A stretch of 64,000 nt of DNA from Datnioides undecimradiatus (taxonomy: Eukaryota > Chordata > Actinopteri > Lobotiformes > Datnioididae), in NCBI GenBank assembly GCA_008933995.1, contig WARS01000036.1:6486419-6550418 (forward strand). The letters are read 5' to 3'. Position 1 is the stretch's first letter. Each line of letters starts with the position of its first letter. The position numbers and the translations under genes are program-made. Shown here in pieces: positions 26,338 to 38,330 of the stretch. The notes under the pieces were generated by a model. That model had not been told where the DNA came from, made no database searches, and was given only the letters and a program-made list of their open reading frames with translations.

Positions 26338-26512
26338 CTATGAAGCCAGACGAGGGGGGATTGGGCTGGATATTCTCCTGAGTGTTGCTCTGAATCACAT
26401 CCCAGAGTCTCCACACGTAGCTGGGGTGAAGGATGTAGAAGGGCTGGCCAGGATGGAGCTTGCGGTGCTCCACGTATGGACCAAATAGATTATAGTCGGG
26501 ACTGGCGTACCA
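26338..26512 (-). CDS. st6gal2: ST6GAL2 coding exon (catalytic domain, first half of motif S)
   Basis: This is a 175-nt exon: 58 codons (residues 404-461) plus the first base of Gly462. Acceptor TTTGGCAG ends at 26513; donor GTGAAT begins at 26337. It starts [20 protein letters not shown] and ends NPPSSGFI, where PNPPSSG opens sialyl motif S (about 453-475), which binds both the CMP-sialic acid donor and the acceptor. The stretch [11 protein letters not shown] and the WRLWDVIQ segment match the ST6GAL family between motifs L and S. Phase 0 in, phase 1 out, consistent with the flanking exons. Confidence 0.96.
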
Positions 26513-28671
26513 CTGCCAAAGAAAAGAGGGATGAGACGCCTCAGTTTAAACCACAAGGAGGTTGAATTGTGCAATGAAAACATTAGTTTAGGTTTTCAGG
26601 TCCTGTCTCCACCAGGAATTGACACAAAGGTTGACTGCAAAGAGCCAGTGGATGCCTTTGGCGTCTACTTCACTCAAAAATGTCACCTGCTTACTGCAAG
26701 TCCTCCTCACTGTGCAGGATGATGTATGTTCAGCATTTGACATCTTATCTTAAATCTGTGTCCAAGATGTGCAGCTTTAACAAAATGATTCTTCAATGGA
26801 AAAATATTTATACATATGTCGATTTGGATTTTTTTTTTCTAATGTGATAAATCAGTATTTTCATGACTAAACATGCCTGAAGACAAAATTGAAGACATTT
26901 GTTTAGTGGGTGGAAATATGCGTTCTTTTTATAAGGAAGCAGAGCTATATGCCTGTTTGGCAACACCTCAAGTGGCTCAACATCATCCTGGATAAACACT
27001 GCATATATATTTACAATGTGCTGTATAATTCTGACATCCTGATGGTCTATACTGTAATTCTATCAGTCAATCTCTTCTGTACACACAACATCTATTGCAT
27101 ATTTGTCCCTCCTGGGAGAGAGATCCCTCCCTCTGTTTTTCTTTCTGTTTTTTTGGCCCTATTTTTCCTGTAAAACAGGTTCAATCGAGGAGTTGTTTCT
27201 CATCTGAACCAATGGGATCTAAGAACCAGAGGTGTCCTGATTGCACAGATTTTAAAGCCCCTGGAACCAAATTTGTGACTGGTAATATTGCACTATTAAA
27301 AAACCCCCCAAAAAAACCCCATGTAATTCAAATAAACTATCCAATTTAACCATGCAGTACGCTTTCTATGACTTTGACAATTTCTCTTCAAAGAAAAAAA
27401 AAAAAAGCCTGGCAGAACGTTTCTCATCGCTGGTTTGCTGTGTCGTGCTGTGTGGTGGCTGCGCTTAGTTCACGTCTCCTTTTATAGTTAGTGAGATGAT
27501 TTATTTAAATTATCCACATATGTTTTTTTTGCTGTTACGTCTAAATAACGGATGATATGCATGGTACACATTGAACAAACAGAACTAAAACACAGTTAAC
27601 GTAATGTACCAAAATAAGCAATATTATTACAACAAAACATAGTCCTGTGTGCTCAGAGAGGCTGTGTGAAAGCTCTTCAGAGTCTAATTAACGTCGGGGA
27701 ATTTAAGGTGTTTTGGAGCCCAATCAAACATGTGTTTAACATGTCATCTGGTGCGATAACCAAAAGCAGCCTATGATCGTAAAAACAGCTGGAACGAAGC
27801 CCCTGACAGTTATCGACAGAGAAGCACTGCTGTATATAGAAAAGCTCCGTCTGTGATTAATGACACTGAATACTGATCACAACCTCTGTTGTGAGTCAGA
27901 GAAATCTACCTTATAGACGATGTTAAAGGACACCTCTAGTCCAAAGGATCCCTTATAGTATGGGCACCGTCTGAAGACAAACAAGACTAAAATATCTTTA
28001 AAAATGGAAATTATAATTCACATTGTATCAACTATTGGACGGGGTTTTGTGTTGTGTGTCACTTATACAGTGTTGTAGCAAGTGTCTTTGTAGGTGAAAT
28101 ATACACATTCTCCTCCAGAGTGGATAATCAAATTGTCCCATTATCCACTGAACATACTGTACATTTTCAGAAAATGGATCAAACTAAGCGTGGTGAGGTA
28201 ATCAGTGTGTCATACTGATGGAAATGAAGGTCAGTTATAATGAATTTCAAGGAAGAACACAGCAGCCTGTAATTTGTCCTCCTTTTACTGTGCACATTCT
28301 CTGCTTTTCCATAATAATCATAATATCTCACTTGAATTATCAATGACTGCCACTAAATAAAGAATCTATCAAACAATACTTTTTATTATACCAAATATGT
28401 ACATTGTGTGCTCTGCCTGGGATTCATTCCCGTGTTCTCATATGAAATCAACTGTAAGGTGTGTGGAGCATTAGAAAATTACGAAAAATGGCTATTATAA
28501 CTTCCCATAGAAAAAGTTTAAAGGTTTACACAACCATCAGCCCAAAGACATCAGCATTATTATCACAGAAAAAATGACTCCCAATGACCACATTATTTTG
28601 AATCTATTTTACTAATGAACTAGTTGTATGGTTTGTGAGGGCAACAGCCCAGTAGATGACAGAAAACATAC
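26513..28671 (-). other. ST6GAL2 intron (2.2 kb)
   Basis: GT-AG intron between the exons at 28672-28773 and 26338-26512. Nothing coding is seen. A poly(A)13 run lies near 27393-27405. Confidence 0.75.
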
Positions 28672-28773
28672 CTTGTGTAAGTTGACGGTGTAAGGTGCAG
28701 GATCCCAGGCCACCAGAGTCACATTCTTGTAGATTGAGCTTGTGTTGAACCGATGCTTTGGATTGGCCAAAAT
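28672..28773 (-). CDS. st6gal2: ST6GAL2 coding exon (catalytic domain between motifs L and S)
   Basis: This is a 102-nt, 34-codon exon, phase 0 at both ends (residues 370-403). Acceptor TGTAAAG ends at 28774; donor GTATGT begins at 28671. It reads from [17 protein letters not shown] through [17 protein letters not shown]; the VAWDP block matches the VWDP block of ST6GAL enzymes. Two N-glycosylation sequons are present (Asn379 in NTS, Asn386 in NVT). Confidence 0.95.
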
Positions 28774-29379
28774 CTTTACAGGGAAATATAAAATCAAAAC
28801 AAACTGAATTTACTCAAGCATCATCAGTTGCCTAAAATACAGTTAATTGACTTTTAATTGGGGTTTTGTCGATCGATGGCTCAATTGCTTTCTGCTGCCT
28901 AAAGATAGCAGTGCACCAATGATATTACCGACCACACCCGGTTTGAAGACCTGTACGCTCAAGGGGTTACAGATGGATGCAAGTGCATTTGCTCCTTTAA
29001 CAACATGGGTGCTGGGTGTGAAAATGACAGCTGCATTGGTTGGAAATTAGCTAAAGAGTGTTGTGCTGTAGACTACTATGTGTAAACTCTAATGCATCAT
29101 AACAAACCTGAAGTACCCTCGAATAAGCAAGTATATATTCTGATTCATATTCCAAAGAGCACATGCCAATACATTTGGAAACAATCACGAAATGCAAACC
29201 GACAGCCACATAAAAATGACAGCAAGTCCAAAAATAATTGAAGTCATAAATCATTCATATTTTCATCATGTGCCACTCTACATGTCATACATGTACTTCA
29301 GTGAGTGACACAGCTGTCTCCGGATTCTTCTATTAATGATTCATTACTATGCACCATACAGGGCCAGACTCTCACTCAC
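28774..29379 (-). other. ST6GAL2 intron (606 bp)
   Basis: GT-AG intron between the 29380-29477 and 28672-28773 exons; nothing else seen. Confidence 0.8.
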
Positions 29380-29477
29380 CTGCGAGTTGATGATGCGGAT
29401 TGTGGTTTTGTTCCCCACATCCCGCTCGTATCCCTCTGTAGGTGCAGCATTGAACCGTAAAACTGCATCGTGAGTAT
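29380..29477 (-). CDS. st6gal2: ST6GAL2 coding exon (second half of sialyl motif L)
   Basis: This is a 98-nt exon, entering in phase 1 (AT completes Asp337) and leaving in phase 0 (residues 337-369). Acceptor TTTCAG ends at 29478; donor GTGAGT begins at 29379. It encodes [20 protein letters not shown], then [13 protein letters not shown]. That is the distal half of sialyl motif L, which contacts the CMP-Neu5Ac donor; [10 protein letters not shown] and VGxKTTIR are hallmark residues. A sequon occurs at Asn359 (NKT). Confidence 0.96.
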
Positions 29478-29886
29478 CTGAAAGGCAAAGTGCAGACCAA
29501 TTCAGAGGAGGAAGCTAATGAACTGACCCTGAGTTATGCACAAAACTATAGCTGAGTTGAATTTTTAATGTGGTAACAAAATTATGTTTTTGCCCTGATA
29601 TAGTACACAACAACCTTTCTACAAAAGAGATATTCAAACCAGGTAATTTATGTTAAAATGTAAAAAAATATATATATATTTCAATGTCAAGTTGAAAACT
29701 TTGCACATAGAATGTCTCACATTAGCCAGAGCTAGTCATGGTCTTGATGCAGCCACCACTGTCCTTTACAAAGACTGACTTATCTCATTTTACAGAGACA
29801 ACTTCAACAAGAGAAATAAGTACATAAAGGCACACTGCAGCTGTCTGAAACATGCACACAGTCATTTGCATATGAATGAATTTAAA

Positions 29887-29909
29887 ACACACACACACAC
29901 ACACACACA
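29887..29909. repeat. (AC)n microsatellite
   Basis: Perfect 23-bp AC run in a ST6GAL2 intron. Confidence 0.95.
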
Positions 29910-30629
29910 GCATCAAAGTGCTTGTGGCAGAGGTCACTATGACAACACAAGGACTGCAGTGACATAAATTCTGATCTTATTGACTCTTAACAACATCATC
30001 AACATCCGGCAGAAATAACCTAAGTGCTCTCCAGCTGTTCTCTCTTGTAGCTGAGGAGCTACTACTGGGAAAAAAACATGAAAATAAATAAATAAAAACA
30101 AAAAACATATACACATGTACACAATGGGATCCAGACGTCTGAGACAATGTTAAAAAAAATTACAGCACAGAAGTTCAGACGACACTTAGGTGGACTTGAT
30201 CATTTCATCAGAAGCTTATTCAAGTTGCTTCACTTGCAGCCAGTGTTTACCTGTTGTACAGATCATCACTTACAAAGCAGCATTGTGACACTGATAATCA
30301 TGTCATCAGAATAAAGTGAATTGTTATTCTAAGTATTCTACAACAGCTGCACTAAAGGTTTCTAAGGCGACAGTGCATTGAACTCTAAAACAGTGGATCA
30401 GTGGATCAAAGCACAATCCGGCATACCAACAATGACCATGTCATCAGAATATCGATATTCAAGCTCTGTTCCCTGAGATAGAAAAGCGACTTCACCACAG
30501 ATACAGAATTTGCTTAATGAAGAAGGCAAGACGCCAATCAGCAAGTACATGTAGGCGTTTCTAAAAAAAAAATCTTCTCAGTAGATGAGAAGGTCAAAAG
30601 CTTGATAAGAGACACAACAGCAACCATCA

Positions 30630-31080
30630 TTTGACTCTTGATGACTGGGAAAAGGTCCTGATTACTGATGAATCCAAGTTTTTTAGGCAACAAAAGGGTG
30701 TATGTAAAGTAAGGAGATGAACGGGAGACAGAACAATGGCGCAGTGCCGCAAACGACCAAATATTCAAGTCGGGGGATGATTTGCTTGAACTGCAGTTGG
30801 ACACCTGCACCAAACTGACTCCAACCTGACCAACTAGCAGCACCAGTTCACTCTTTAGAGACATGTTAGAACTTCTGCTTTGCATCTTTGTGGGGAACCA
30901 TTTTTGCTTCAGCAGCATAATGACACCTCAAAGCTTTGCAAGAAGGACTTGCAGACCAAAGAAGGCCAAGAAGGCCTGTCTGTGATGGACTGCTCAACAG
31001 TCGCCTGGCTTTAACACTATTAACCATTCATAAGGGCTTTTAGATCGACTTCTGGGGTCGATTCAAGCTCAGATGTTCTT
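30630..31080 (+). pseudogene. Heavily decayed Tc1-like transposase fossil
   Basis: Translated on the plus strand in shifting frames, this stretch shows the Tc1 catalytic core in order. DWEKVLITDESKF (from about 30643) contains the first catalytic-Asp block. A vestige of the arginine-rich and GGG-FA block follows (about 30705-30790), then a LHLCGEP-FLLQQHND block (about 30883-30930) in which the second catalytic D of the usual QQDND is replaced by H. SKLCKKDLQTKEG and a VMDC remnant come next, then sequence around 31035-31070 where the PIELLWD segment would fall. There are many stops and frameshifts. It is an old, inactive insertion, unrelated in age and orientation to the younger element at 38331. 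Confidence 0.7.
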
Positions 31081-34000
31081 AAATGAAAAGTGGGACGATC
31101 TAAATTCTAAGATATTCTGAATTTGTGTACATATTTTACATGAAATCCAACATGAAATCCTCAGCTTGATGGATGGTTGTAATAATAAGAAACTTGTAAC
31201 GTGGACGTCAGAGGATCGATGCATCAGTTTCACAGATCCTCCTCTTGTGTTGATCTGACATCAGAATGGATGATCCTCCAGCTTTTGATCTGATACTCCT
31301 CCATCACTGCCATCAGTCGACTGTTACAACACTAACTGGCATTCACAACAACACTGCAAACAGTCAGCAGACATGTGCTCACTAGCTTGACATTGAGTTT
31401 GCCCTCCTGCTTTGATGTGATACTGCAGACATCGGCCTGTTCCCTGCAGGGCGACACCAGACGATGGATTCACAGGAAGGTTTTCCTAAAGCAGGAATCC
31501 TGTTCCTTTGTCTACATCTGGCTGAATTACAAATTAATCAGTGTTACTTTAACTGAAGAGCAGCACATTATTATTAAGCTGGTGTGAAATAATAGTTTTC
31601 TCTTATAAAAACTGAGATTTAGTTTAACCTGTCTATAAGTATATTTGTCATTTCTATGTATCAATTTATCCCTCTTTTATTTGATCAATTTCATTGTACA
31701 ATGTATTGACTATGTTTCTTATGTATAAATGTAATTATTAATTAGCACTCTGTCTTGTTTCATTTTTTTATTTATTATACTATTTTTATGGTTGCAGTAT
31801 TTTTTGAACTTGCATTCCTCGTTTGTCCTCCAGCGTGTTTTTGTGTTCCACTCTTAATGATGTTTTGATGCACTGCACTACTATTGACTGTCTGCAGACG
31901 AGCTAGTTTTACACCCGTGTTTGCCATCTCTGGTAATGATGGGTAATGATGACACATCGTAGCCGCCTCCAGCTGTTTTCACCTATTTAACCCGTCTTTT
32001 AACCCGTGACTCACCACTGAAGCATTTTATGAGCCCTGTGTAGCGCAGAGCCAAACGCGCTGCTTTTGTCACTGTTGTTTTTTTCATTTGACGAACATGT
32101 CGATCACTTTATAATGATAATGATAAGTATGAAATATCAAAATGACAGTCTTTTCCTTTAATAACTGATAGAAATGATTATATACTTTGTTACTGTGCTA
32201 CTAATTTAAAAGACTTTTATTACCTATACAGCATCGAACAATTGTAAATGCTTGTAAATGCTACTAGAAAGGGCTTCATACAGTAAGGACATGATGGGAA
32301 AATCACTCAAACTCTGATTGACATCAATTATGTAATGTGCCACAGGCTATCAGTTGCACACTGTCAAAATGTGCTCACGATAAATCATTTCTATGGATAT
32401 TCTTTTCTGAAACCAGCGATTTTCAATCTTGCCTGACTGTGATCCCATAAAATAAAGCGATGCTTCACTCATGACCCCCTTTTCTCTGATTCCTTCACAG
32501 AAGAGCCCCAAGGTTTAAAACTGTGCTTTACAAGAAACAGAACTCGTACAAATATACCCAAATATGAACAGTAAAGAGTAAAAAATAAAAAAAGCAATCA
32601 TCAAATTTTGACTAATGACTAAAACAAGTACATGTTTCCCTGGTTGAGAACTGGTCCAGACTGATCTCATTTACACTTTAGAATTACACTGTTAGCGCTA
32701 AGTGTTTATCTTTTATTGCTTGAAAGCTTTTATTTTCTCCTTCCAGAGTCTCTGTAACTCCACATCCTCCCCAAAGTGAAACAATGTGCACCCAGCTTAA
32801 GAGGAGTTGGAAAGGATCATCAAATTATCATATTTTTAACATGTTTGACCCTCATATGGCTTTGACCTTGGTTAGGAGCCTTTGAGTTTTCTCTTCACAG
32901 AAACCAGAAAATCAGACAATCAAATCACTTCTTATAACCTACTGAGTTTGCAACATGTTACACTTGTTTTTCCACCATTTTCCCACGGCACTTGTTTGTA
33001 GGTTTGACCTCAGCCTGACCAGGATCAATACTCCACCCTCACCTTGTGTTCACAATTATCCTTTCTCTCTGGCCGACATTTCTCACGAGAGAAACCACAT
33101 TTCTTTTTTCTTTTTAAATAATATACTAAAGGTAAAGCCTAACTAATACATAACTGATGATGATTTAATTCACGAATTAATGCAGAATCTACCATGAACT
33201 CGTTACTAATCATTAACATCAATCAAGTGATCAAGTCTATCTCGGATTAGTTTTAGTTATAAATGTTAATTAACAGTTACTTCACACACTGACTTTGAAC
33301 CAAATTATCTGGATTGCATAAAGCACTTTACATTACACTTTATTTCAAACTTATGTATTTGCTCATCTTCTCTGAAACCATAACAGTACCTGTTCTCATA
33401 AAGAGAAGCTCTCTTTTTAACATCAAACTTGCCTGTCAGACGCAAACATTTACATAATGAAAATATACATAAATAAACACGTAAACAAAATTTTACATGA
33501 GTAAAATCCAGCTAACTTCATCACATATCACTTGACTGAAGTACCTGATTAAATATTATTTAACTGATGGTCTATTATATGTGAACTAATCATATAAATT
33601 GATTTGATCATTAGTTAATGGTGAGCAGCAGGAGTTCATGATACAGCCTGCATTAAATCTCCATCAGATACGCTTTAGTTAATCTTCGCCTTTAGTAAAT
33701 GAGAAAATGTTTTCATTTATACCCTGATAAATAAAGTGTTACCCCTGTAATCTAATACAATCTTAGTGCAGTATAGATTTGTATAGATTTATTCAGATGT
33801 ATGTGTGTGCTCGCGTGTTTGTACGCACACTTTTTCTGGCGACTTCAGCATAAAAGCCGAGTTGTTAATAGGAACAGCTGAATGTAAAGCTGGACTTTAT
33901 TTCACAGTAAATGTACAGTTTACCAACGATGCGTCCCCTGTGGTTTAAAGTTGTGCGTTTCCTTCATCATCAGCATTTCCTCAGTGGCAGAGCTGCCATA

Positions 34001-36176
34001 AAGTATGTGAAGCTGGTGACATACACAGTGATTAAACTACAGTATTACAACGCCATTATTCATGCTGTGTCACAGAGAGTTCGATTAATTCAGTGCCACA
34101 GTAAAAAGTGCATTCATCAGTGTCCACGAGATTAAACTTGAACCCACTGCTGCTGTCAATGTAGTTTGTCCACGTTTGACATGTGGCGTTCCACCTCTCA
34201 CTGAGTTAATTTTACAGGCAGAGATCGACACCGCTTAATGCACCGCACTAAATACAGAGACACTGCAACGAGCACAGACAACAACACTTTCCATAAGAAG
34301 TGAACACATCTGGGACACACTTTGTTGTTGCCATGGTTTGTGATTCATGGAGTTACTGATGTTGGAAAATGAGATGAAATGTACATTTCTTTTGGGTTTT
34401 GGGTCCTTTTAGATAAACGTGTTTCCGCCCTGCTTGAGCACGTGCATCAGAGCCACCTGCTGACAGTTTTCAGTCTTCTTTGATTTGTGTGTCAGTTTTC
34501 TTAATTTGTTTGTGTTTTGTCAATTTGCACGTTCTCTGAAGTAGCAGTAAGCTCACTGTCAGACTTCTACTAGAAGTCAGACTTCTAGTTCAAGTGATAC
34601 AATTACTTTTATCTTCAGTATAACTCTGCTCCTGCAGTTTGGATTTAATTTCTTCACATAAAAAAGTGTCTTTACATAAAAAAGTGTGGATGTCAAATTG
34701 GTCTGACGCATAAAACCTGACAGAAGCAGCTGATGCAGCAGGCTGACCGATATCTGGCTGCAAATACATTTTGCCATGTCAAGTTTTAACCATCTTTTCA
34801 AAATTAAGCCATTTTTGTTTTTGTTTTGTTAGCTAATATTTAGTTTTATAACTACTGAACTACTCTGGCATCAATCATGTCTCTAATCATCACTGAACAT
34901 GACATGCTTCATATGCACTTGTCACCTTAAATTGGTTTTGTGTAAAAGTAATTAACAAAATAATGAAATAAAAATAAAGCAAGGCATTAAATGGTTTTGA
35001 TGCAATTACATTTCTAGCCTGTTCTAGCCTCCAGCATTAGCAGAGGAGGTCTTGCTGTCCACATGTTGGCTATGGGATGTCAAAGAGCTTTAAGGCTTTT
35101 CAAGGTGCTTCTGAACATATATATTCAACCTTCACACACTAAGTTTCTTATAATGACTTTTAAATAAAAAGGTTTTTGTCACAGCTTTCCCATTTGTTCT
35201 TGTTTCACAGCTTCATCTTTCTCATTTGATCTTTTCTGTTCTTTGTTTCCTTTCTATGTTTTGATTGACTGTGACTTTTGCTTGTATTTCATCCCTGTGA
35301 GGTACTTTGTGCTGCGCAAATGGAGATAATTATCACCATCATTTACAGGAGAACTGAAGGGCTTATTTCAAGAAGACAATCAAAAGAAAACTGAGATGTG
35401 ATTAAATTGTAATGATCGACTGTGGGGCAAATATCAAAACATAAAATGAGAGGCGTTGAAGCTTTTTGTGTCACTGTAACTGGAATATTTGGCTTTTGGA
35501 CAGTTAATTGGAAAAAAAAACCCATTTCTAGGTGTCACCTTGAGCTCTGTGAAAACTGAGTATTACTCAGTGAGTATTACTATTTTCTGTTGTGTGCAAA
35601 ATGAAGCTGTTTTGATGTTTCATGCTGTGAGAATATGCAAACTAAAGGCAGAGCAGCATGAAAACACTGTGGACACATACAGGAGGTGGACAAACAAGCA
35701 GAGAGGTAACAAAACAACATTGTGGTTTATTGCCAGTAAAAGATGTCTGTGTTTATAACACTCCAATAACTCTGATGGCATCATTTTTGTGGCAATAGAG
35801 GAACACGATCCCAATGAAATGTGCTGTGTTTTTAACATATACCGGTATCTCAGGGTTCCCAAGTCAGATCTGTTTTTATTTTAATAAATACTACCACTGG
35901 AGGGCAGCAAGTCAGAACTGTTCAAATTCTGCACAACTATAACTGCAGTTACAAGGACAACAACAATACAAAGTCATGTTTACTTTGTAAAAACAAAACA
36001 AAAAAAATCTTAAATCATCTGCCAAGACTCAAAAGAGTCAAAAACAATGAACACTTTGGAGATCTGGTTGAATAATCCTGTCATGTGTCAGCGCTATTTC
36101 CCCCCCCCCCCAATCAGTGTTGGTGGGGATGCAGATTATCTTGTTCACCACATGATGGCAGCCTAACATCACTGGC

Positions 36177-36233
36177 ACGCACACATGCACATGCACATGC
36201 ACACACTGGTGCGCACACACACACACATACACA
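36177..36233. repeat. CA-rich compound microsatellite
   Basis: Repeats of GCACAT and CA units with a short GGTGCG interruption. Confidence 0.85.
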
Positions 36234-37700
36234 CTGAACTAAACCAGAGCCTCAGTTTCAAAGCTCTCACAGGATGAACTCAGCTCTGCAGACACAGAAA
36301 ACCCCAATTTTTTCTAATTCTAATCTAAATGTCAGCCGACCCACAAGGGGCACAGCAACAGCAAAGAGAATGATTTTCATACTCATCTTTGGGTGATTTG
36401 TCACAACTCACAGCCGCATAATGTAGCTTTTGATGCAGTGCAGCCTTTTGGGAAGGACGGAGCGGGTGAGGAGAAGTAGACGGATTGGGATCAATGTAGT
36501 TTGATTTCCCGTTCAAGTCAAGTCTGAGAATTAATGTAACAAAGCCAAGCTTTTCCAAACGCTGCGAGGCTGCTCCGTAATTAATCGGCTCTATAACCTT
36601 CATCTCATTCGTCAAGTAACTAAGTCCCCTGTCAAGCGAAAACCTCTTTTTGAAGAACTGATTACCCTGATGATGACACACTGAACCAATACCCTGCTGC
36701 TGTTTGACATAAAGACGTATGCAATTGGCCTCAGAGAAGAAACGGTCATGAATTACAATTCTTTGGACTTTTCCACATTCTAATAATGACTCTCTGATGG
36801 TATATTTAAGGCTAACAATAGCTTTTTAAACAAGATATGGACTTCCAGGAACAGGAAAGGCAACAGTTGTAAAGTTGGTGCTAAAAAGACACATTCGCTT
36901 CCTTTGTTTAAGAGCATGTGCATATGGGTCACATTGTTGGCCAGAGACCAAAAACAAACATGGGAGGATGATGATACATCAGCAGAGATTTTAGAAGCAC
37001 CTGCAGAGTTTAAGTCCAAGGCCTGGTGCCCAAAACTGAAATCTGCCTCTTGTCTCTTTGCTTGTTAAAATGAGGACCAGTGATGATCTTCAGGCTCCAG
37101 GACTCAAACCAGAGACACCAAAGGCTCCTTAATATTCACCATAGAGGGACTTGTAGAACTTAAACACATCTTTAGTCTGTATTTCTTTCACTTTGCAGCA
37201 AATCTGTTTGCACCACCAGCTTTATAAATAAATTTGACCATCTAGAGATTTCTTTTGCAACGGGGGAGCGAGTGGAGGCATCAGAGTTGAAAGACTGCAA
37301 CGCTAATGTTTTCACTGACACAGCACCTCAAGTTAATTCCACTGTGAACACAAGGTCAAGTGCAGATGTAGATTCGCATCACCTGGGTCTGTCTGATTTG
37401 CTGTCTGTCTGCTTCCCTTTCTGGGGCAATATTATCTGGGTCAGCGAGTGTCTACAGAGCGCTCTCAGCATATAGACAGACTATAGAAATATAATGCACA
37501 AAGCCAGAGCTCTTTATATTAAAGCTTTTGATTGCTCTGAGCAGTCAAGCACACGAGGAAATGCAAAGAGGCTATACGTGATGCAAAGGAGCCTGATTGG
37601 TTACCAGAGGGGGTTCTGTTTTTTTCAAGTGAGCCATCTGTCACTGACTTCACACTCTCCCCACCAACCAAAGAGCTGCCAAAGTCTCTAAACCAGGAGT

Positions 37701-37737
37701 GCGCACACACACACGCACGCACGCACACACACACACA
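37701..37737. repeat. (CA)n/(GCAC)n microsatellite
   Basis: A CA run with an embedded CGCACGCACGCAC stretch. Confidence 0.9.
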
Positions 37738-38330
37738 AAATCAGACACAAAGATGTATAGTCTTCTAGGCACGCACTCAACACCGCTCACAGTCAGCTTG
37801 ACAAGTTAATCAGCAAATGCCGTGCGAAAAATTGGGAGCCAATCAGTGCAAATGCAAATGGATATTTATTGACCTTTAAAATCCAACACTGTAGCACGCC
37901 ACCAGGTCCAAAGCTTATGAGATAGAGCAAGAATGTTTGTTATGTTGTTGACATAATTATACATGCAGTAAACGACTGCCTGATTCACTCATGTTAAACC
38001 GGAGTCGCTGGCGAGCGATGTAAATGTCTTAACCTGGATCTCAGTACTCTTGTTATTTGTGTGCTGTTTATACGTGTGTCTGGTTTGTGTTAAATGTGAC
38101 AGACCACCACCAAGCGGAAATAGCACAAATTAAGGCTTTGATCTCTGCTAATCGCCCATCTCAAAGATCATTTGCTATTTCTTTATTATTAAAAGATATT
38201 ACAACTTCTCTGTTGGTTTTTCCCACACTTTTAGTGGAAAGTATGACAGTTTTGTCTATGACCAAGGGACTCAAGAGATAACTATCATATTTCCATATAA
38301 TTCATTTCTATTTGACACTACACCGCGTTC

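Larger units (their letters stand above)
29478..38330 (-). other. ST6GAL2 intron after the first coding exon, left part
   Basis: Part of an 11.4-kb intron (29478-40848, minus strand). Contents noted: a (AC)n run at 29887-29909; a decayed Tc1 transposase at about 30630-31080; a long A+T-rich stretch from about 31.6 to 36 kb without recognisable genes; a C12 run at 36100-36111; and CA-type microsatellites at 36177-36233 and 37701-37737. The stretch 36340-36720 is compositionally more complex and may hold regulatory DNA. Confidence 0.6.
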
